From: Macrosoma leucophasiata
Lineage: Eukaryota > Arthropoda > Insecta > Lepidoptera > Hedylidae
DNA length: 64,000 nt
NCBI GenBank assembly: GCA_036365455.1
Contig: JAWQUS010000022.1
Coordinates: 5,766,001-5,830,000 of the forward strand
Reading direction: 5' to 3'
Numbering within the stretch: the first letter of the stretch is position 1; each line of letters opens with the position of its first letter. Under the pieces are notes generated by a model. The model was not told the DNA's origin. It saw nothing but the letters and a program-made list of their open reading frames with translations, and searched no databases. Positions 1 to 10,763 of this stretch are shown piece by piece. The translations under genes and the position numbers were made by a program.

Positions 1-105
1 ATTGCCTTCAGCGCGACTTCCGACCGATGAGCAGGCGCGTTATCGTGAAGAAACAAGACGCCCAATGACTTGATGACCCAAGGGAAACTTCCCTCGAACG
101 TTTTT
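1..105 (-). pseudogene. mariner-like transposase fragment, cut by window edge
   Basis: The reverse strand reads an open stretch of about 35 codons ending at the window start. It contains the segment VLFLHDNAPAHRSEV, which matches the second catalytic-aspartate block (HDNA.x.H) of mariner transposases. The coding match ends near position 105, where AT-rich DNA without the expected upstream domain begins, so this looks like a fragment unless it continues to the left of the window. The family match is clear; whether it is intact outside the window cannot be seen. Confidence 0.75.
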
Positions 106-451
106 AAATAATATTAAACTACCCACAAAAATATGATATTAATCTGCACTTCTAAGAAAGTTTTGATTCATCCTCGTATGCCTAAATAAACAATAGTACA
201 AATTATGTTTATACTACATAATTAATTTTTAATTTGTAAATTGAAATTGAGCTGCATCATACTTGTTCTTCTCAGGAATTATTCATCTACATTTACGGAT
301 GATTTTACAGTAATTTGGGCGTTACCTGAAATTAAAGTAGAGAAAATTTCCTGCTATATATGAAGTAACGTTTTTTTCTAAAATCAATATCTTAGCGTAC
401 AAGACCCGCAAACCAAGACACATCACCAAACAACATGATGTTATTCGTAAA
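106..451. other. AT-rich stretch, no gene seen
   Basis: No coding signal, repeat family or structured element was recognised here. Confidence 0.5.
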
Positions 452-742
452 CATAGAGCAACACCGGAGGAAAGTAGCCATATGCAGGCTTTCCCCCTTG
501 TAAAAGTACAAACCCAAATGGGCCTATACCTGTCGCCTAGATGTTTAAATGTGTGCGTGAAATTGTTTCTGTATTTCGTTAAAGTCGAGGTGTGAGTTTC
601 GTAGTAATAGACGATTTTTGTAGTGTGCGTGTGTCGCACGCATTTCCCCCCGCAAAAAATTACAGACTGTTTTGCATCGGTAATAAACGCTATGGCTACT
701 CCCCTCCGGTCCGCCGCGGTCGGTGGCCCGTGTTGCTTTATG
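452..742 (-). mobile_element. family H MITE, copy 1
   Basis: About 290 bp bounded by degenerate inverted ends of the type CATAGAGCAACACCGG and its complement. The same sequence recurs at 30620-30888, 45405-45628, 46246-46528 and 59355-59649. Open frames here are shadows of the repeat and are found in the other copies too. Confidence 0.75.
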
Positions 743-972
743 TTCGTAAACTGTGGATTTTGCAAAACAAGAAGTTGTTACGTATATTGTAGGAAATTTT
801 CTCTAGTTCAATTTATTACGAATTTATTTTCATCGTAAAATGAGTCTGTACAGAGTTATTCTATAAAAACTGTTTTTGGATGCCATTTTTCCAATATCCA
901 GGAGAATGAAAATTCGAAAAGAGCACGTCGAATCTATAAAATCTTCAATTTTCAAAACTTATGGTAGAGCTT

Positions 973-1775
973 TACTGGTGGTAGAGCTCCAGTGACGGAG
1001 CTCGCGGGCGTAGGTACTACCGCATTACTTAAAATAGTTGCCGTTAAACGTTATTGTACAGTCATTGAAATAAAACTATTTTTACGGATTTATCTCGCGT
1101 ATATTAAACTAAAATGATTTTTAAAATCAACCCGACGTTTCGGTCGCTTTACAGCTTCCGTGGTCCCGGGCAGACTGAGGTGACATTTGTCTGAAGAAAA
1201 ACACCCAAATTTCAATAGAGAAGATGGATGGCGATTATCAACATCATGGGATCCCATACTTAGCAAGATTAAATCCCAGCCGCAGCAGTCTGCAAGACCT
1301 CAAGATACCATAAGTAATTATTGTGTTAATCCTGAACGCTACGCAAGGCGTTTACGAAATCGATGGAGGTAGCTACATATAATTTTTTCAAACTTCTGTC
1401 AGACAAATGTCACCTCAGTCTGCCCGGGACCACGGAAGCTGAAAAGCGACCGAAACGTCGGGTTGATTTTAAAAATCATTTTAGTTTAATATACGCGAGA
1501 TAAATCCGTAGAAAATAGTTTTATTTCAATGAGTGTAGCTCGCGAAAACCTAAGAACATATCATGTTATTGTACAGCACTATCGTGTTCCGGTCAGGTGG
1601 TAATGTACGGCCCTGCAAGTTCCGGCATAACAGCTTAGGCCTCAGGATTGGTAACGCATCTGCATTTGACCTTGGTCTTTGTGTGGGTGTCTATAGGCTG
1701 CAGTCATCACTTAACATCGATGTGAGCTGCATGCTTGTTTGCCACTTCCATAACATAAAAAAAGACTTATGAAAA
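973..1775 (+). mobile_element. family A copy split by foldback K
   Basis: The 5' part (973-1061) carries the family start ACTGGTGGTAGAGCTCCAGT and the 3' part (1577-1775) carries the rest up to an A-rich tail. Between them sits foldback K. The 12-bp sequence GTTATTGTACAG is present on both sides (1050-1061 and 1565-1576), as expected of a target-site duplication. Confidence 0.8.
1062..1564. mobile_element. foldback element K, copy 1
   Basis: Two inverted arms of about 130 bp (about 1062-1195 and 1385-1535) surround a roughly 190-bp spacer. The arms contain CGACCGAAACGTCGGGTTGA. The right side continues about 28 bp beyond the arm. It is flanked by a 12-bp direct repeat, longer than usual for most cut-and-paste transposons. 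A second copy is at 8196-8448. The spacer holds a 61-codon open frame with no recognised family. Confidence 0.75.
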
Positions 1776-1845
1776 ATCCAGGTAAAACAGATCAGCCAGA
1801 AATGTATTCTTTCGCACTTTCCGATAACAATAGTTTCATATTGTA

Positions 1846-2030
1846 ATGTACGGCCCTGTAATTTCCGGCACAGAGGCATAACATCTTAGGCCTCAGGAGT
1901 GGTAACGCATCTGCATTTTGACCTTGGTCTTTGTGTGGGTGTTTATAGGCTGCAGTTATCACTTAACACCAACGTGAACTGCACGCTTGTTTGCCACTTC
2001 CATTACATTAAAAAAAAAAAATATATTGCT
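1846..2030 (+). mobile_element. family A, 5'-truncated copy
   Basis: Starts at AATGTACGGCCCTGTAATTT and runs to an A-rich tail after the conserved CTTCCATTACAT end. Confidence 0.8.
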
Positions 2031-2636
2031 TCAAAAAAATTAGCGTCTTCTGCATCTTTTTTTATTTATTAACATTAACAAAAAATAAAACTTAAAATAA
2101 AAAAGTACTGTTAAACCAAACAAATGAGGTTTGTATCAGTATCTATAGCTATAGTTATATTTTTAATTATATAGTTGAATTCCAACTCACTCCACTCACT
2201 TTCCTGCTCTAACATAGGGCCCGTTGAAGTAAGAAGGCAGATCGATTTAACGACAAAACAAGCCACGTTTTTCTATAACTTTATTTTGATTTAACGACCA
2301 TTAAGATAAAGTTCCTGTAGGTGTGTCTTGTATTTTCTTCATATAAAAAATAACCTGTTCCAAACAGAAAACCCAAATGCGTTTGTTCTATAATCTTTGA
2401 AATGATTTGGTGCAGTTCTATTGTAAATAACGCTTCTGTGTAGTTTTCATTGTTAAGTTAATTTCCAAGAAAAATGTGTGCATTGCAGCGTATGAATTTT
2501 ATTTTTATACTAACATATGCCGTCATTGATTTAAAAAACAGTCATTTAATTTTTTTTAAAGAGGATTTGGTGATTTCTACTCTATGATTGTTTTAAAAAC
2601 TTGTTAAATAGCCTATTGATTTAGAGTTATTGGTTT
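2031..2636. other. AT-rich stretch, no gene seen
   Basis: Roughly 600 bp of low-complexity AT-rich DNA without a convincing ORF, exon or known repeat. Confidence 0.5.
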
Positions 2637-2760
2637 TTATGTATAAAGGTATACTATACAACGTGTATCAGGATTGAATGTACAACCCGAAACTAGTTTG
2701 TTCAGAATCGATAACCGAATCGATTTCAGACGTTTTTGATATAGGTAATATTTTGTCCCA

Positions 2761-2907
2761 ATAATAAATAATAATAATGGCAACCCATTATACGTCCCAC
2801 TGCTGGGCACGAGTCTCTCCCCTTTTTTGGGGGGAGGCCTGGAGCTTACTCCACCACGCTGCTCCAATGCGGATTGGTGGAGGTGGGTGGGTTAGTGGCC
2901 AACCCAC
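2761..2907 (-). mobile_element. family C, truncated copy
   Basis: The TAA-repeat end and about 145 bp of family C are inserted in Q and flanked by the 9-bp direct repeat TTTGTCCCA (2752-2760 and 2908-2916). The uninterrupted site is visible in Q copy 2 near 59765-59780. Confidence 0.8.
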
Positions 2908-3313
2908 TTTGTCCCAAAGTTAATTAAAATTAGGAAATTATGGTCACCCATTTGTTGAACAGTCAATACAAACGAAAATGAGACTAACGTTTATTCAAAA
3001 TAAAATGCTAGTCTCAATTTTATTCGAACACGTTGAGACGTGCTTCATATTATAAGTAATAATTTAAGAAATAAAATGGTGGAAATTAATCTTATTACTA
3101 GCGAGTATTAAATAAGGGTACACAAGTTACGCTACATCACATTACAACAGTGTGCGTGTTTGAGTAGGTTCGTGTTTTTTGTGCGGCCGTAGGTAGAGGT
3201 AGGGTAAGTATGCATACTGGTCGTACAAATTCAGGACAAATTATTTTTTAAATAAAATTATATTAAATACATAAACATGTATTTTAGTTCTTGTATTATG
3301 ATAATAACTCGAT

Positions 3314-3875
3314 TGTTTTTATATTATTTCGCATTAACACATGCTTGTGAAATATATTTTATTTTTAAAGAAAAATGGAAAGAAAAATTTGACTTCAGGC
3401 GAGGCTCGAACTCGCGACCTACTGGGAATCTAGTCCAGCCGCTATTCCAATTGAGCTACTGAAGCCCTGCCCGATTTGTCAAATCTTTCCTTCACATCTA
3501 TTGCATTGTTTTATGGTAGCAGCAGCGCCATCTATTACCAACTATGCTAGTTAGGCAACCGATATAATAGACTTTTCAGTTTATTGAATATCGTAAAGAA
3601 GTCGCTTTTACCCTTAATAATTGTTTTTATATTATTTCGCATTAACACATGCTTGTGAAATATATTTTATTTGCCTAACTAGCATAGTTGGTAATAGATG
3701 GCGCTGCTGCTACCATAAAGCAATGCAATAGATGTGAAGGAAAGATTTGACAAATCGGGCAGGACTTCAGTAGCTCAATTGGAAGAGCGGCTGGACTAGA
3801 TTCCCAGTAGGTCGCGAGTTCGAGCCTCGCCTGAAATCAAATTTTTCTTTCCATTTTTCTTTAAAAATAAAATAT
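3314..3875. mobile_element. family B inverted tRNA-like dimer, copy 1
   Basis: Two tRNA-like arms in opposite orientation (about 3390-3465 and 3763-3838) are joined by a roughly 300-bp centre. Each arm read outward has an A-box-like TAGCTCAATTGG and a B-box-like GTTCGAGCC or close variant. The 10-bp direct repeat ATAACTCGAT flanks it (3304-3313 and 3876-3885), and the empty site is present at about 60181. The 109- and 61-codon open frames here are artefacts of the repeat. Confidence 0.85.
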
Positions 3876-4020
3876 ATAACTCGATTTCCTAATCGAGGTG
3901 TTAGAGAGTGTGCATTATTCCCTTTACATGTTGTTTTTGATAATGCGGCGTCGCTAAATACTCTTGCTACTTGACCTCGAAAATCAGTTAGGATATCGAT
4001 TGGACTATCGATAGTATCGT

Positions 4021-4262
4021 TATAGGTCGCGCCACGTAAATAGAACGCTGGAAGAAAGTAGAAGGCATGTGTTCGCGCATCGGTACACTCGCGCACGAAA
4101 GTACTAGCCCTATTGGTTTATTTTTGATCTAGCTTTCGCTTGCGGTTTCGTGTATTGGTAGGCAGATTGAAAACGCCGCACCTCATACCACCAAATAGAT
4201 CGATAAATCGTCTACTGCGCAGCTTGACCGCCAGCGTTCTTTTTACCTGGCGCGACCTATAC
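4021..4262 (+). mobile_element. family N MITE, copy 1
   Basis: About 240 bp with terminal inverted repeats of roughly 30 bp beginning TATAGGTCGCGCCACGTAA. Other copies are at 37996-38246 (reverse) and 53725-53962. Confidence 0.8.
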
Positions 4263-4593
4263 AACCTTAACGATCTATTTTGTTTTCTTCATTCAAATTT
4301 GTTGTTGAACTGTTAAGTGGGTAAGGCCCATTAGAAAATATCACACACCCTTAGAGGAGGCCTAAAATAGGTCTAAAACTATACGCAATGTTAAGTTGGC
4401 GTTTTGATAGTCTATTGGAATAATAGTTTAGGTTTTCATATAGGTGTTAAACTACTTGTTGAGTCTTGCCAATTAAAATTTTAATAGGTAATATTGACTG
4501 TTTAAAATTTGTTGCTGGAAACAATTATGTGTAAAAAATACGCAAATATATTTTTTTCTAATTCGAATTAATGAAGTAGTTTTAAATAATATA
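4263..4593. other. AT-rich stretch, no gene seen
   Basis: No coding signal or known repeat recognised. Confidence 0.5.
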
Positions 4594-4733
4594 CAAGGTG
4601 TAAGAAGACCGCTTCCAAAAACAAAAACTGGTAATAGTACATACAATGACGTAAAAAAGAAATTTTGAACATTAATTTTTACCTATTTATTTTCGTCACT
4701 GTGTCGCTTCGGAAGCGGTCTTCTTACACCCTG
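4594..4733. mobile_element. short mariner/Tc1-type MITE
   Basis: A 140-bp element with inverted ends GTGTAAGAAGACCGCTTCC and its complement, terminating in CAAGGTG/CACCCTG and flanked by TA dinucleotides. The CAGGGTG-type terminus and TA target resemble the larger foldback at 34540-35763. Confidence 0.7.
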
Positions 4734-4915
4734 TATAATTTGTTGTTTTTAATGTCATTAACTAGTGATCTCACAGCCTAGGCCAGAATCTGATTAGCTA
4801 TCTCATATTTGTGGCAACTTTATTATTTTTAATTTAACTAAACCCCCTAAAGTATTTGGATTACCATTTTCGACAATATCAACGATTTAAGGGATTTTTT
4901 AAAATGATTCTAATA

Positions 4916-6962
4916 GGTTAAGATCCCATAACACAAACATTTCGTTCATCGAGTTTATGCTGCAAACCTAATTTTTACGCATATTTATGATCCAGAGAAT
5001 ATAAATCCACTAGGTTGCCTATCAAAATGTGGCCGCAAGTATTTTTAAATAATTTTTTATTTTTTTATTTTTGGGATAAAATTTCGTTGACTTGTTTTTT
5101 TCAATAAAATATCGTCCACTTCACGGCAATATATGTAAAGACTCTGAAAAATCACGGCAGCCGTTGCGCACTTGGCCGCACCTCTTCGCAGCCAGGTGTA
5201 AACAGGTATAATCAAGGAAACGTTTTTACGTTGATGACGTACATTAATTAGTTTTAGATCAAATTAAAACAATTTTTTTCTCATTATTATGGTATGCAGT
5301 TGCCAAATTAAATCTGGCCGCAAATGAGGGTTGCTGGCTGTTAAAGATGGTTAATATTGTAAATATTGTGAAAAATAGCTAGCGCGTAACATCTCCAGTC
5401 AGACGAGGACAGCGATACGACGCTTGTAAATCCATTGCGCATGCGTGAGATGCTACTTTTCTCAACTATCAAATTACTTTATTAATGTAAAATTAAATGA
5501 TTTAAAGATGAAGGCGTAACTAAGAAGGAGTAACTTACTTTTATTAATTTATGAATTATATTAAACTAGCTGTGCCTTCTTCGTCCGCGTATATACTGAA
5601 CAATATTTTTGTAAAATTCTACGTCGCGTTCAAAGTCGCGGGCACAGCTAGTTATTTTTAAATTCTATTAAAATTTTACTTACTTTTTGTGTTCTGTTTT
5701 TTCTTACGACGAAATAATAACATTCAGGAACACTTTTTGAATGATGCATCATTAAAGTCATGTACGTTGCTTGTTTTGTCACACAGAAAACACGCCTTCA
5801 TCTTTAAATCATTTAATTTTACATTAATAAAGTAATTTGATAGTTGAGAAAAGTAGCATCTCACGCATGCGCAATGGATTTACAAGCGTCGTATCGCTGT
5901 CCTCGTCTGACTGGAGATGTTACGCGCTAGCTGTTTTTCACAATATTTACGGGTTGCTCACTTCCCTCTAAAATGGTCGAGGAGGGCAATGGCTGTCACA
6001 TGCGTCATACTCGTGAACGGGTGCTGTTGGTGGGGACTGGTCTGTTCTGGTTTGCAGGAGCTACATCACATTTAGTAGATAGCAGTTTATTTGCATCTAT
6101 GCTATGGACGTTGACATTATTTGATTTTTCACGATAATCTGTACTAGATTTAAGCTCTCATTTAAAAGAGCTCTTACTGAGTTTGTTGGGTAGCGGAGTT
6201 CTTCTCAGTAGTGACTGCACTTGGAACTCTGCTAAGTGAATAACATTGATCTTGACGAATAAGTTTTTCTTTTTCTTCATTTATTAACATTGAAGGAATT
6301 GAAAAATTTTATGATTATTATGTTTTAACCAAATAGTTTAAATTTTAATTTTTAATTTACTATTAATATATGATTTTGCTTTTACTATATGTAATGGTTA
6401 TTCGCTCTAGGTAGTTTATGATTTATTGACGTTTTGAAAGTATCTGTAAAGATCTATTCGAAATAAAAATATTTTCTATTCTATTCTATTCTATTCTATT
6501 CTATTCTATTCTATTCTTACAATATTAACCATCTTTAACAGCCAGCAACCCTCATTTGCGGCCAGATTTAATTTGGCAACTGCATACCATAATAATGAGA
6601 AAAAAAATTGTTTTAATTTGATCTAAAACTAATTAATGTACGTCATCAATGTAAAAACGTTTTCTTGATCATACCTGTTTACACCTGGCTGCGAAGAGGT
6701 GCGGCCAAGTGCGCAACGGCTGCCGTGATTTTTCAGAGTCTTTACATATATTGCCGTGAAGTGGACGATATTTTATTGAAAAAACAAGTCAACGAAATTT
6801 TGTCCCAAAAATAAAAAAATAAAAAATTATTTAAAAATACTTGCGGCCACAATTTGATAGGCAACCTAGTGGATTTATATTCTCTGGATCATAAATATGC
6901 GACAAAATGGGTTTGCAGCATAAACTCGATGAACGAAATGTTTGTGTTATGGGATCTTAACC
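4916..6962. mobile_element. large foldback element J1 (arms about 590 bp)
   Basis: The left arm (4916-5508) is complementary to 5797-5947 plus 6519-6962, with a loop of about 290 bp between. The ends are GGTTAAGATCCCATAACAC and its complement. The right arm is broken by a 570-bp insertion. The loop contains a family L fragment near 5555-5655. A related short foldback is at 7691-7902. No transposase is encoded and no clear target duplication was found. Confidence 0.8.
5948..6518 (+). mobile_element. LINE 3' tail inserted in the J1 arm
   Basis: Non-coding sequence ending in a TTCTA microsatellite (about 6477-6517) and flanked by ACAATATT at 5940-5947 and 6519-6526. Its segment ACGTTTTGAAAGTATCTGTA also occurs in reverse near 51040 and 39150, so it looks like the 3' end of one retrotransposon family. 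Confidence 0.65.
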
Positions 6963-7358
6963 CATAAGCAATCATGAGTTACAGTATTAATATTATAAGA
7001 TATGCACAAATAATGTTAAGAATAGATTACTAATAAATGTGGATATGTAATTTATTTATTGTGTATAGTAAAATGCTAAATGTGATGGTGTTGTTTGATT
7101 TTGACGAAAGGGAATATTCATGAATTTTTTGTTCGTCTTAAATTAATCATTTACTTATATATATCGTAGAAAAATTATAAATAGGCCTAAAAATATTATA
7201 GTTATTTTTCAAAGTGAAATTTAAAACATTCAGTAAATTTGAGCTCTTCAAACGCCGTCATTTTGACGACGTGACGTCACAACACACGTCGAGTGTTTTT
7301 TACTCTATACTTTTATGTTACTTCATACGTATTTTCAATTTTAATAGCTCTACAAATC
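6963..7358. other. AT-rich stretch upstream of a THAP fragment
   Basis: No exon recognised. A GACGTGACGTCAC palindrome lies near 7269. Confidence 0.4.
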
Positions 7359-7457
7359 ATGGAAGAAGCAAAAAAGCCATCTTACAAGTATTGTATAGTA
7401 CCTAAGTGCAAAAGTATTAGAAAAACACCAGACAAAGTGTTATTTCGTCTCGACTAA
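7359..7457 (+). pseudogene. THAP-type zinc finger fragment, 32 codons
   Basis: ATG at 7359 opens a 32-residue frame ending at TAA 7455-7457. It contains YKYCIVPKCKS followed by KTPDKVLFRL. The C-x4-C pair and the following segment match the start of THAP domains, known from P-element-related transposases and their host derivatives. The distal cysteine-histidine pair and the rest of any transposase are missing. It lies between the J1 and J2 foldbacks. A remnant is more likely than a functional gene. Confidence 0.5.
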
Positions 7458-7690
7458 TGGCGGCGCGTTTTGGAAGTTTGAATTTCGTTCCCTTATTTTG
7501 CACTATTTACATAATATTTAATGGCATTAAATAATAAGTAAATAAAAAAACTTTGTAATTATAATATGGCGTTGATAAGTATTCGAGAAAAAAATATTTG
7601 AGACAATTTTAAATTTTATGCATATTCCCTATTCCTCACACTCACACTTAAAATAAGTCTCTTTGATGAAAATCCCGTTGAATATTTTAC

Positions 7691-7902
7691 GTTAGGCTCC
7701 CACTGCAGATTAACAGAATCATTTCGTTCATCCAGATATGCTGAAAACCTAATTTATAATCTAGAGAATATCCACTAGGTTGCCTATCAAAAATATATTT
7801 AGCCGCAAGTATTATTTTTTTTGGGAAAGAATTTTTTTTTACTTTTTTTTAGGTTGCAGCATATTTGGATGAATGAAATGATTCTGCAGTGGAATCCTAA
7901 CC
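7691..7902. mobile_element. short foldback J2
   Basis: Inverted ends TCATTTCGTTCATCCA and complement, beginning GTTAGG and ending CCTAAC. The sub-terminal part (CACTAGGTTGCCTATCAAAA) is shared with J1. Confidence 0.65.
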
Positions 7903-8195
7903 TATTGTTATTGGAGAGTTGGAATTGGATATTGAATGGTAGTAAAGGGAATCAAGGCGTCGTCGGAACGTGACGACTCCATCGCCCTCTGGTGGAGAAT
8001 TCTTCCAGCAGTTTTAATTTCACGCCAGAGGAAAATGCATGCATTCAATCATAGATGCAAACAGCGGCTATTCTCCAGTTACCTTTCGTCTCTTGTAAGC
8101 TGTGTCGAGACTATTGACATTTTCAAGTGCACCGACTCCGTAGCACTGGAAAACTCAATAAAAAACCTCGAAATATCTATGAAAAAATCTTACAC

Positions 8196-8448
8196 TATTG
8201 AAATAAAACTATTTTTACGGATTTATCTAGCGTATATTAATTAAACTAAAACGGAGGTAGCTACATATAATTCTTTCAAACTTCTGTCAGACAAATGTCA
8301 CCTCAATCTACCCGGGACCACGAAAGCTGAAAAGCGACCGAAACGTCGGGTTGATTTTAAAAATCATTTTAGTTTAATATACGCGAGATAAATCCGTAAA
8401 AATAGTTTTATTTCAATGAGTGTAGCTCGCGAAAACCTAAGAACATAT
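8196..8448. mobile_element. foldback element K, copy 2 (deleted)
   Basis: A shortened K copy lacking most of its left arm, flanked by the 10-bp direct repeat AATCTTACAC (8186-8195 and 8449-8458). Confidence 0.75.
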
Positions 8449-8504
8449 AATCTTACACCAACCTTTGCACTTACCTCAAACCCGGGACCTAAGCCTAGCG
8501 ACGA

Positions 8505-8610
8505 CTACTGAGAATGTACGTCTTCGGGGGAGCCCAAAGATTGCCACAACGAACGGTCCTGGGCAGCCCTCTTCCGGCGATTACTTGCACCAGTACTGAA
8601 GAATGTAAAT
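8505..8610 (-). pseudogene. LINE ORF C-terminal fragment
   Basis: The reverse strand encodes KRAAQDRSLWQSLG, the signature seen near the end of non-LTR retrotransposon reverse-transcriptase ORFs. The same motif recurs in the 53278-53394 fragment. Isolated and decayed. Confidence 0.6.
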
Positions 8611-8735
8611 ACGTAATGATGACGAATTATCCAGATTTGACATCGTAGAGTTAGGGTGTCCAAGAGGAAATTTTTGGATTTACTCGAGATCGTCAGATAA
8701 AGTACAGTATTTTGCATCCTGTTATCGCCTCTTTA

Positions 8736-8860
8736 CAAGAATAATGTGACATTTCATATAGAACGATTTAGATGAAATGTCACGTTATTCTTGTAAGAAT
8801 AATGTTGCATTTCATAAAGAACGATTTAGATGAAATGTCACATTATTGTTGTAAAGAAGC
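8736..8860. repeat. two adjacent palindromes
   Basis: TAATGTGACATTTCAT and its complement ATGAAATGTCAC alternate four times, giving two neighbouring hairpins around AGAACGATTTAG. Confidence 0.75.
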
Positions 8861-8904
8861 GTTATGTACCTCCATAAATCCATGGACCAACACGGGCCAC
8901 CGGT

Positions 8905-8990
8905 TGAAAAAATATGACTGTTTTGCATCGGTAATAAACGCTATGGCTACTCCCCTCCAGTCCGCCGGTGGCCCGTTTTGCTTTATGATT
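8905..8990 (-). mobile_element. family H fragment
   Basis: Contains TTTTGCATCGGTAATAAACG followed by GCTATGGCTACTCCCCTCC, one end of family H. Confidence 0.7.
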
Positions 8991-9029
8991 TAATCTAACG
9001 TTTACACGGGGCAACCCATATATTTATTA

Positions 9030-9275
9030 TCTACTTTAGCACACCGCGGACACTCCGCCGAAATTCGATACAAACGCTTAATTTGGTTTCTATTACACAG
9101 ACATCAATCAGTGACGTGTATTTACATGCGTACCTGTGTGCGTAGCACGTACAAAATACCAACCGTCGCCCATAAGCGGGGAAGGGGTTGAGTGATGCGG
9201 GCAAATCGGGCGGGACGTCGAAGTGTCCATTCTATACGTAGTATTATTACAATGACATATTCTCTGACTTTAGTA
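9030..9275 (+). mobile_element. family E, copy 1
   Basis: About 230 bp starting at ACACCGCGGACACTCCGCC and ending near TATACGTAGTATTATTAC. Five more copies occur in the window. Confidence 0.75.
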
Positions 9276-9737
9276 TTATAAATCTATGGGGCAACCACAT
9301 CCAAATAGAATAAAACTCCTATCCAAAATGCTAAAAGAAATTAGAAAATATGGTAGAGGTACTCTACAAAGTGCAAGGTATTCGCCAATCTTAATCTGAC
9401 ACGTTCGAGTATCCAAAAATCGCATCTTGAGGTCTTCTACTACTGACTACTAAAAGGAATAAGGATTAGTACAAGAGAAAAAAACGAAAATGAGATAAGT
9501 ATCTGCTTTTTATTTCATTAACATTTTAATGCGAATAACAAGAGATTGCGATACAAAACTCAACAAAACCATCGAGACAGAATAAATGTGAAAAAAAAGA
9601 AGTCAAATATGACATAATTATTTCATAAATAAATGCATTTTATATAACAACAGGCACAGTTCAACAATGTCAATTATATAAAGCCCAATATGTACCTTGA
9701 ATGTCCCACTCGTGGGATTTATATAACATCATAATTA
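9276..9737. other. AT-rich stretch, no gene seen
   Basis: No coding signal or known repeat recognised. Confidence 0.45.
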
Positions 9738-9990
9738 CAGCACATACTCAACAATGAATATTGCACATCGAGCCTGCGAAAGAGACGATCGGCTCGTTTC
9801 GACTTCGTAGAGCGTTATCTCTGTTGCACACTGCCTACGTAAGCACTGACCCGGTATTGGTCAAAACTTGATCAAAATGGTCGACAAACGTCATAAGTAC
9901 GGTGCGAAAGAGATAACGCTCTACAAACCCGAAATAAGTCGAAGTCTTCTTCATCGGCTCAATGTGCAATATTTATTGTTGAGCACTGTA
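9738..9990. mobile_element. family D MITE, copy 1
   Basis: About 240 bp with inverted termini of the form AGTGCTCAACAAT / ATTGTTGAGCACT and a conserved interior (GATCAAAATGGTCGACAAAC). Confidence 0.8.
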
Positions 9991-10114
9991 TAAAGTTTAA
10001 CACAATTTTTTAAAGTATTTAAAAAATAATAGTTATTTCTTTACATTACATTATAATTATTATACGGGGTGAAAAATTTTGTGGTTGCTTTCCCGCCGCA
10101 GATCAATTTGCCTT

Positions 10115-10170
10115 CAGTATGTATGTATCTACACGCCAGGTCTCTTACGGGGTAGGCAAAGTAGTATTAA
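10115..10170 (-). mobile_element. LINE tail fragment
   Basis: Carries CGCCAGGTCTCTTACGGGG, the complement of the end of the LINE ORF relic at 46740-47172. Confidence 0.5.
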
Positions 10171-10586
10171 CGTAATTATTTTTAATCACTAAACTTAACG
10201 TATGTGCTACTTGAACTAGTGCACACAACAACTGTGCGCTGCCAGCGAATTGAAAAACAGTGAATATTCATAAATATTCAGCTCAAAATAAGCTCAAGTG
10301 CTTTGTGATACGGCATATTATTAATAAAAAAGAATAGATCGATTGTACTAGCAAGACAAAATCATTTTTCAGCTGAGAAACCACCATTAAAAATTAATAA
10401 TGTTATTAGCAAATAAACGAAGTCATGAATATTGTGCTAAGTCTATAATTACAGATTATACAATATAAGGCAATTTATTACATCCCATATCCCAATTCCA
10501 TATACACGTACCAGTCAAAATAATATCAATACACATTGACTTACATGTACCTAAAGTACGTATACACAACGCCACATTTGATTGAT
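10171..10586. other. AT-rich stretch, no gene seen
   Basis: No coding signal or known repeat recognised. Confidence 0.45.
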
Positions 10587-10763
10587 TGCAAGAGTCCAAG
10601 TCTCACGGTCTCAAGATTCACAGAACGCACTACAACTTTACTTTCAGCGAAGTATGCTTAGAACTGTCAGTAAAGTATGTGTTTGACAGTTCTAACGTAC
10701 TTTGCTGAAAGTAAAGTCGTAGTGCAGTTTGTGAATCTCACCCATATTGTACCACTCTTGCAC
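10587..10763. mobile_element. short foldback / MITE
   Basis: Inverted arms at about 10613-10668 and 10686-10738 (ACTTTACTTTCAGC / GCTGAAAGTAAAGT) inside outer ends TGCAAGAG / CTCTTGCA. No second copy seen. Confidence 0.6.

Larger units (their letters stand above)
2637..3945 (+). mobile_element. family Q repeat, copy 1 (holds a C and a B insertion)
   Basis: Matches 59668-60245 almost end to end once two insertions are removed: C at 2761-2907 and B at 3314-3875. Shared landmarks are AATCGATAACCGAATCGATT, TATTTTGTCCCA and ATAACTCGAT followed by CTAATCGAGGTGTTAGA. Neither end has a class signature that I recognise. Confidence 0.7.

Noticed and set aside
3390..3838. tRNA genes in family B
   Set aside because: A and B boxes and a cloverleaf are visible, but the anticodon loop is 9 nt and the units occur only as inverted repeats in a mobile element.
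3277..4096. Open frames of 61-109 codons in family B arms
   Set aside because: The same peptides recur in every B copy and run through tRNA-like sequence; they are by-products of the repeat.
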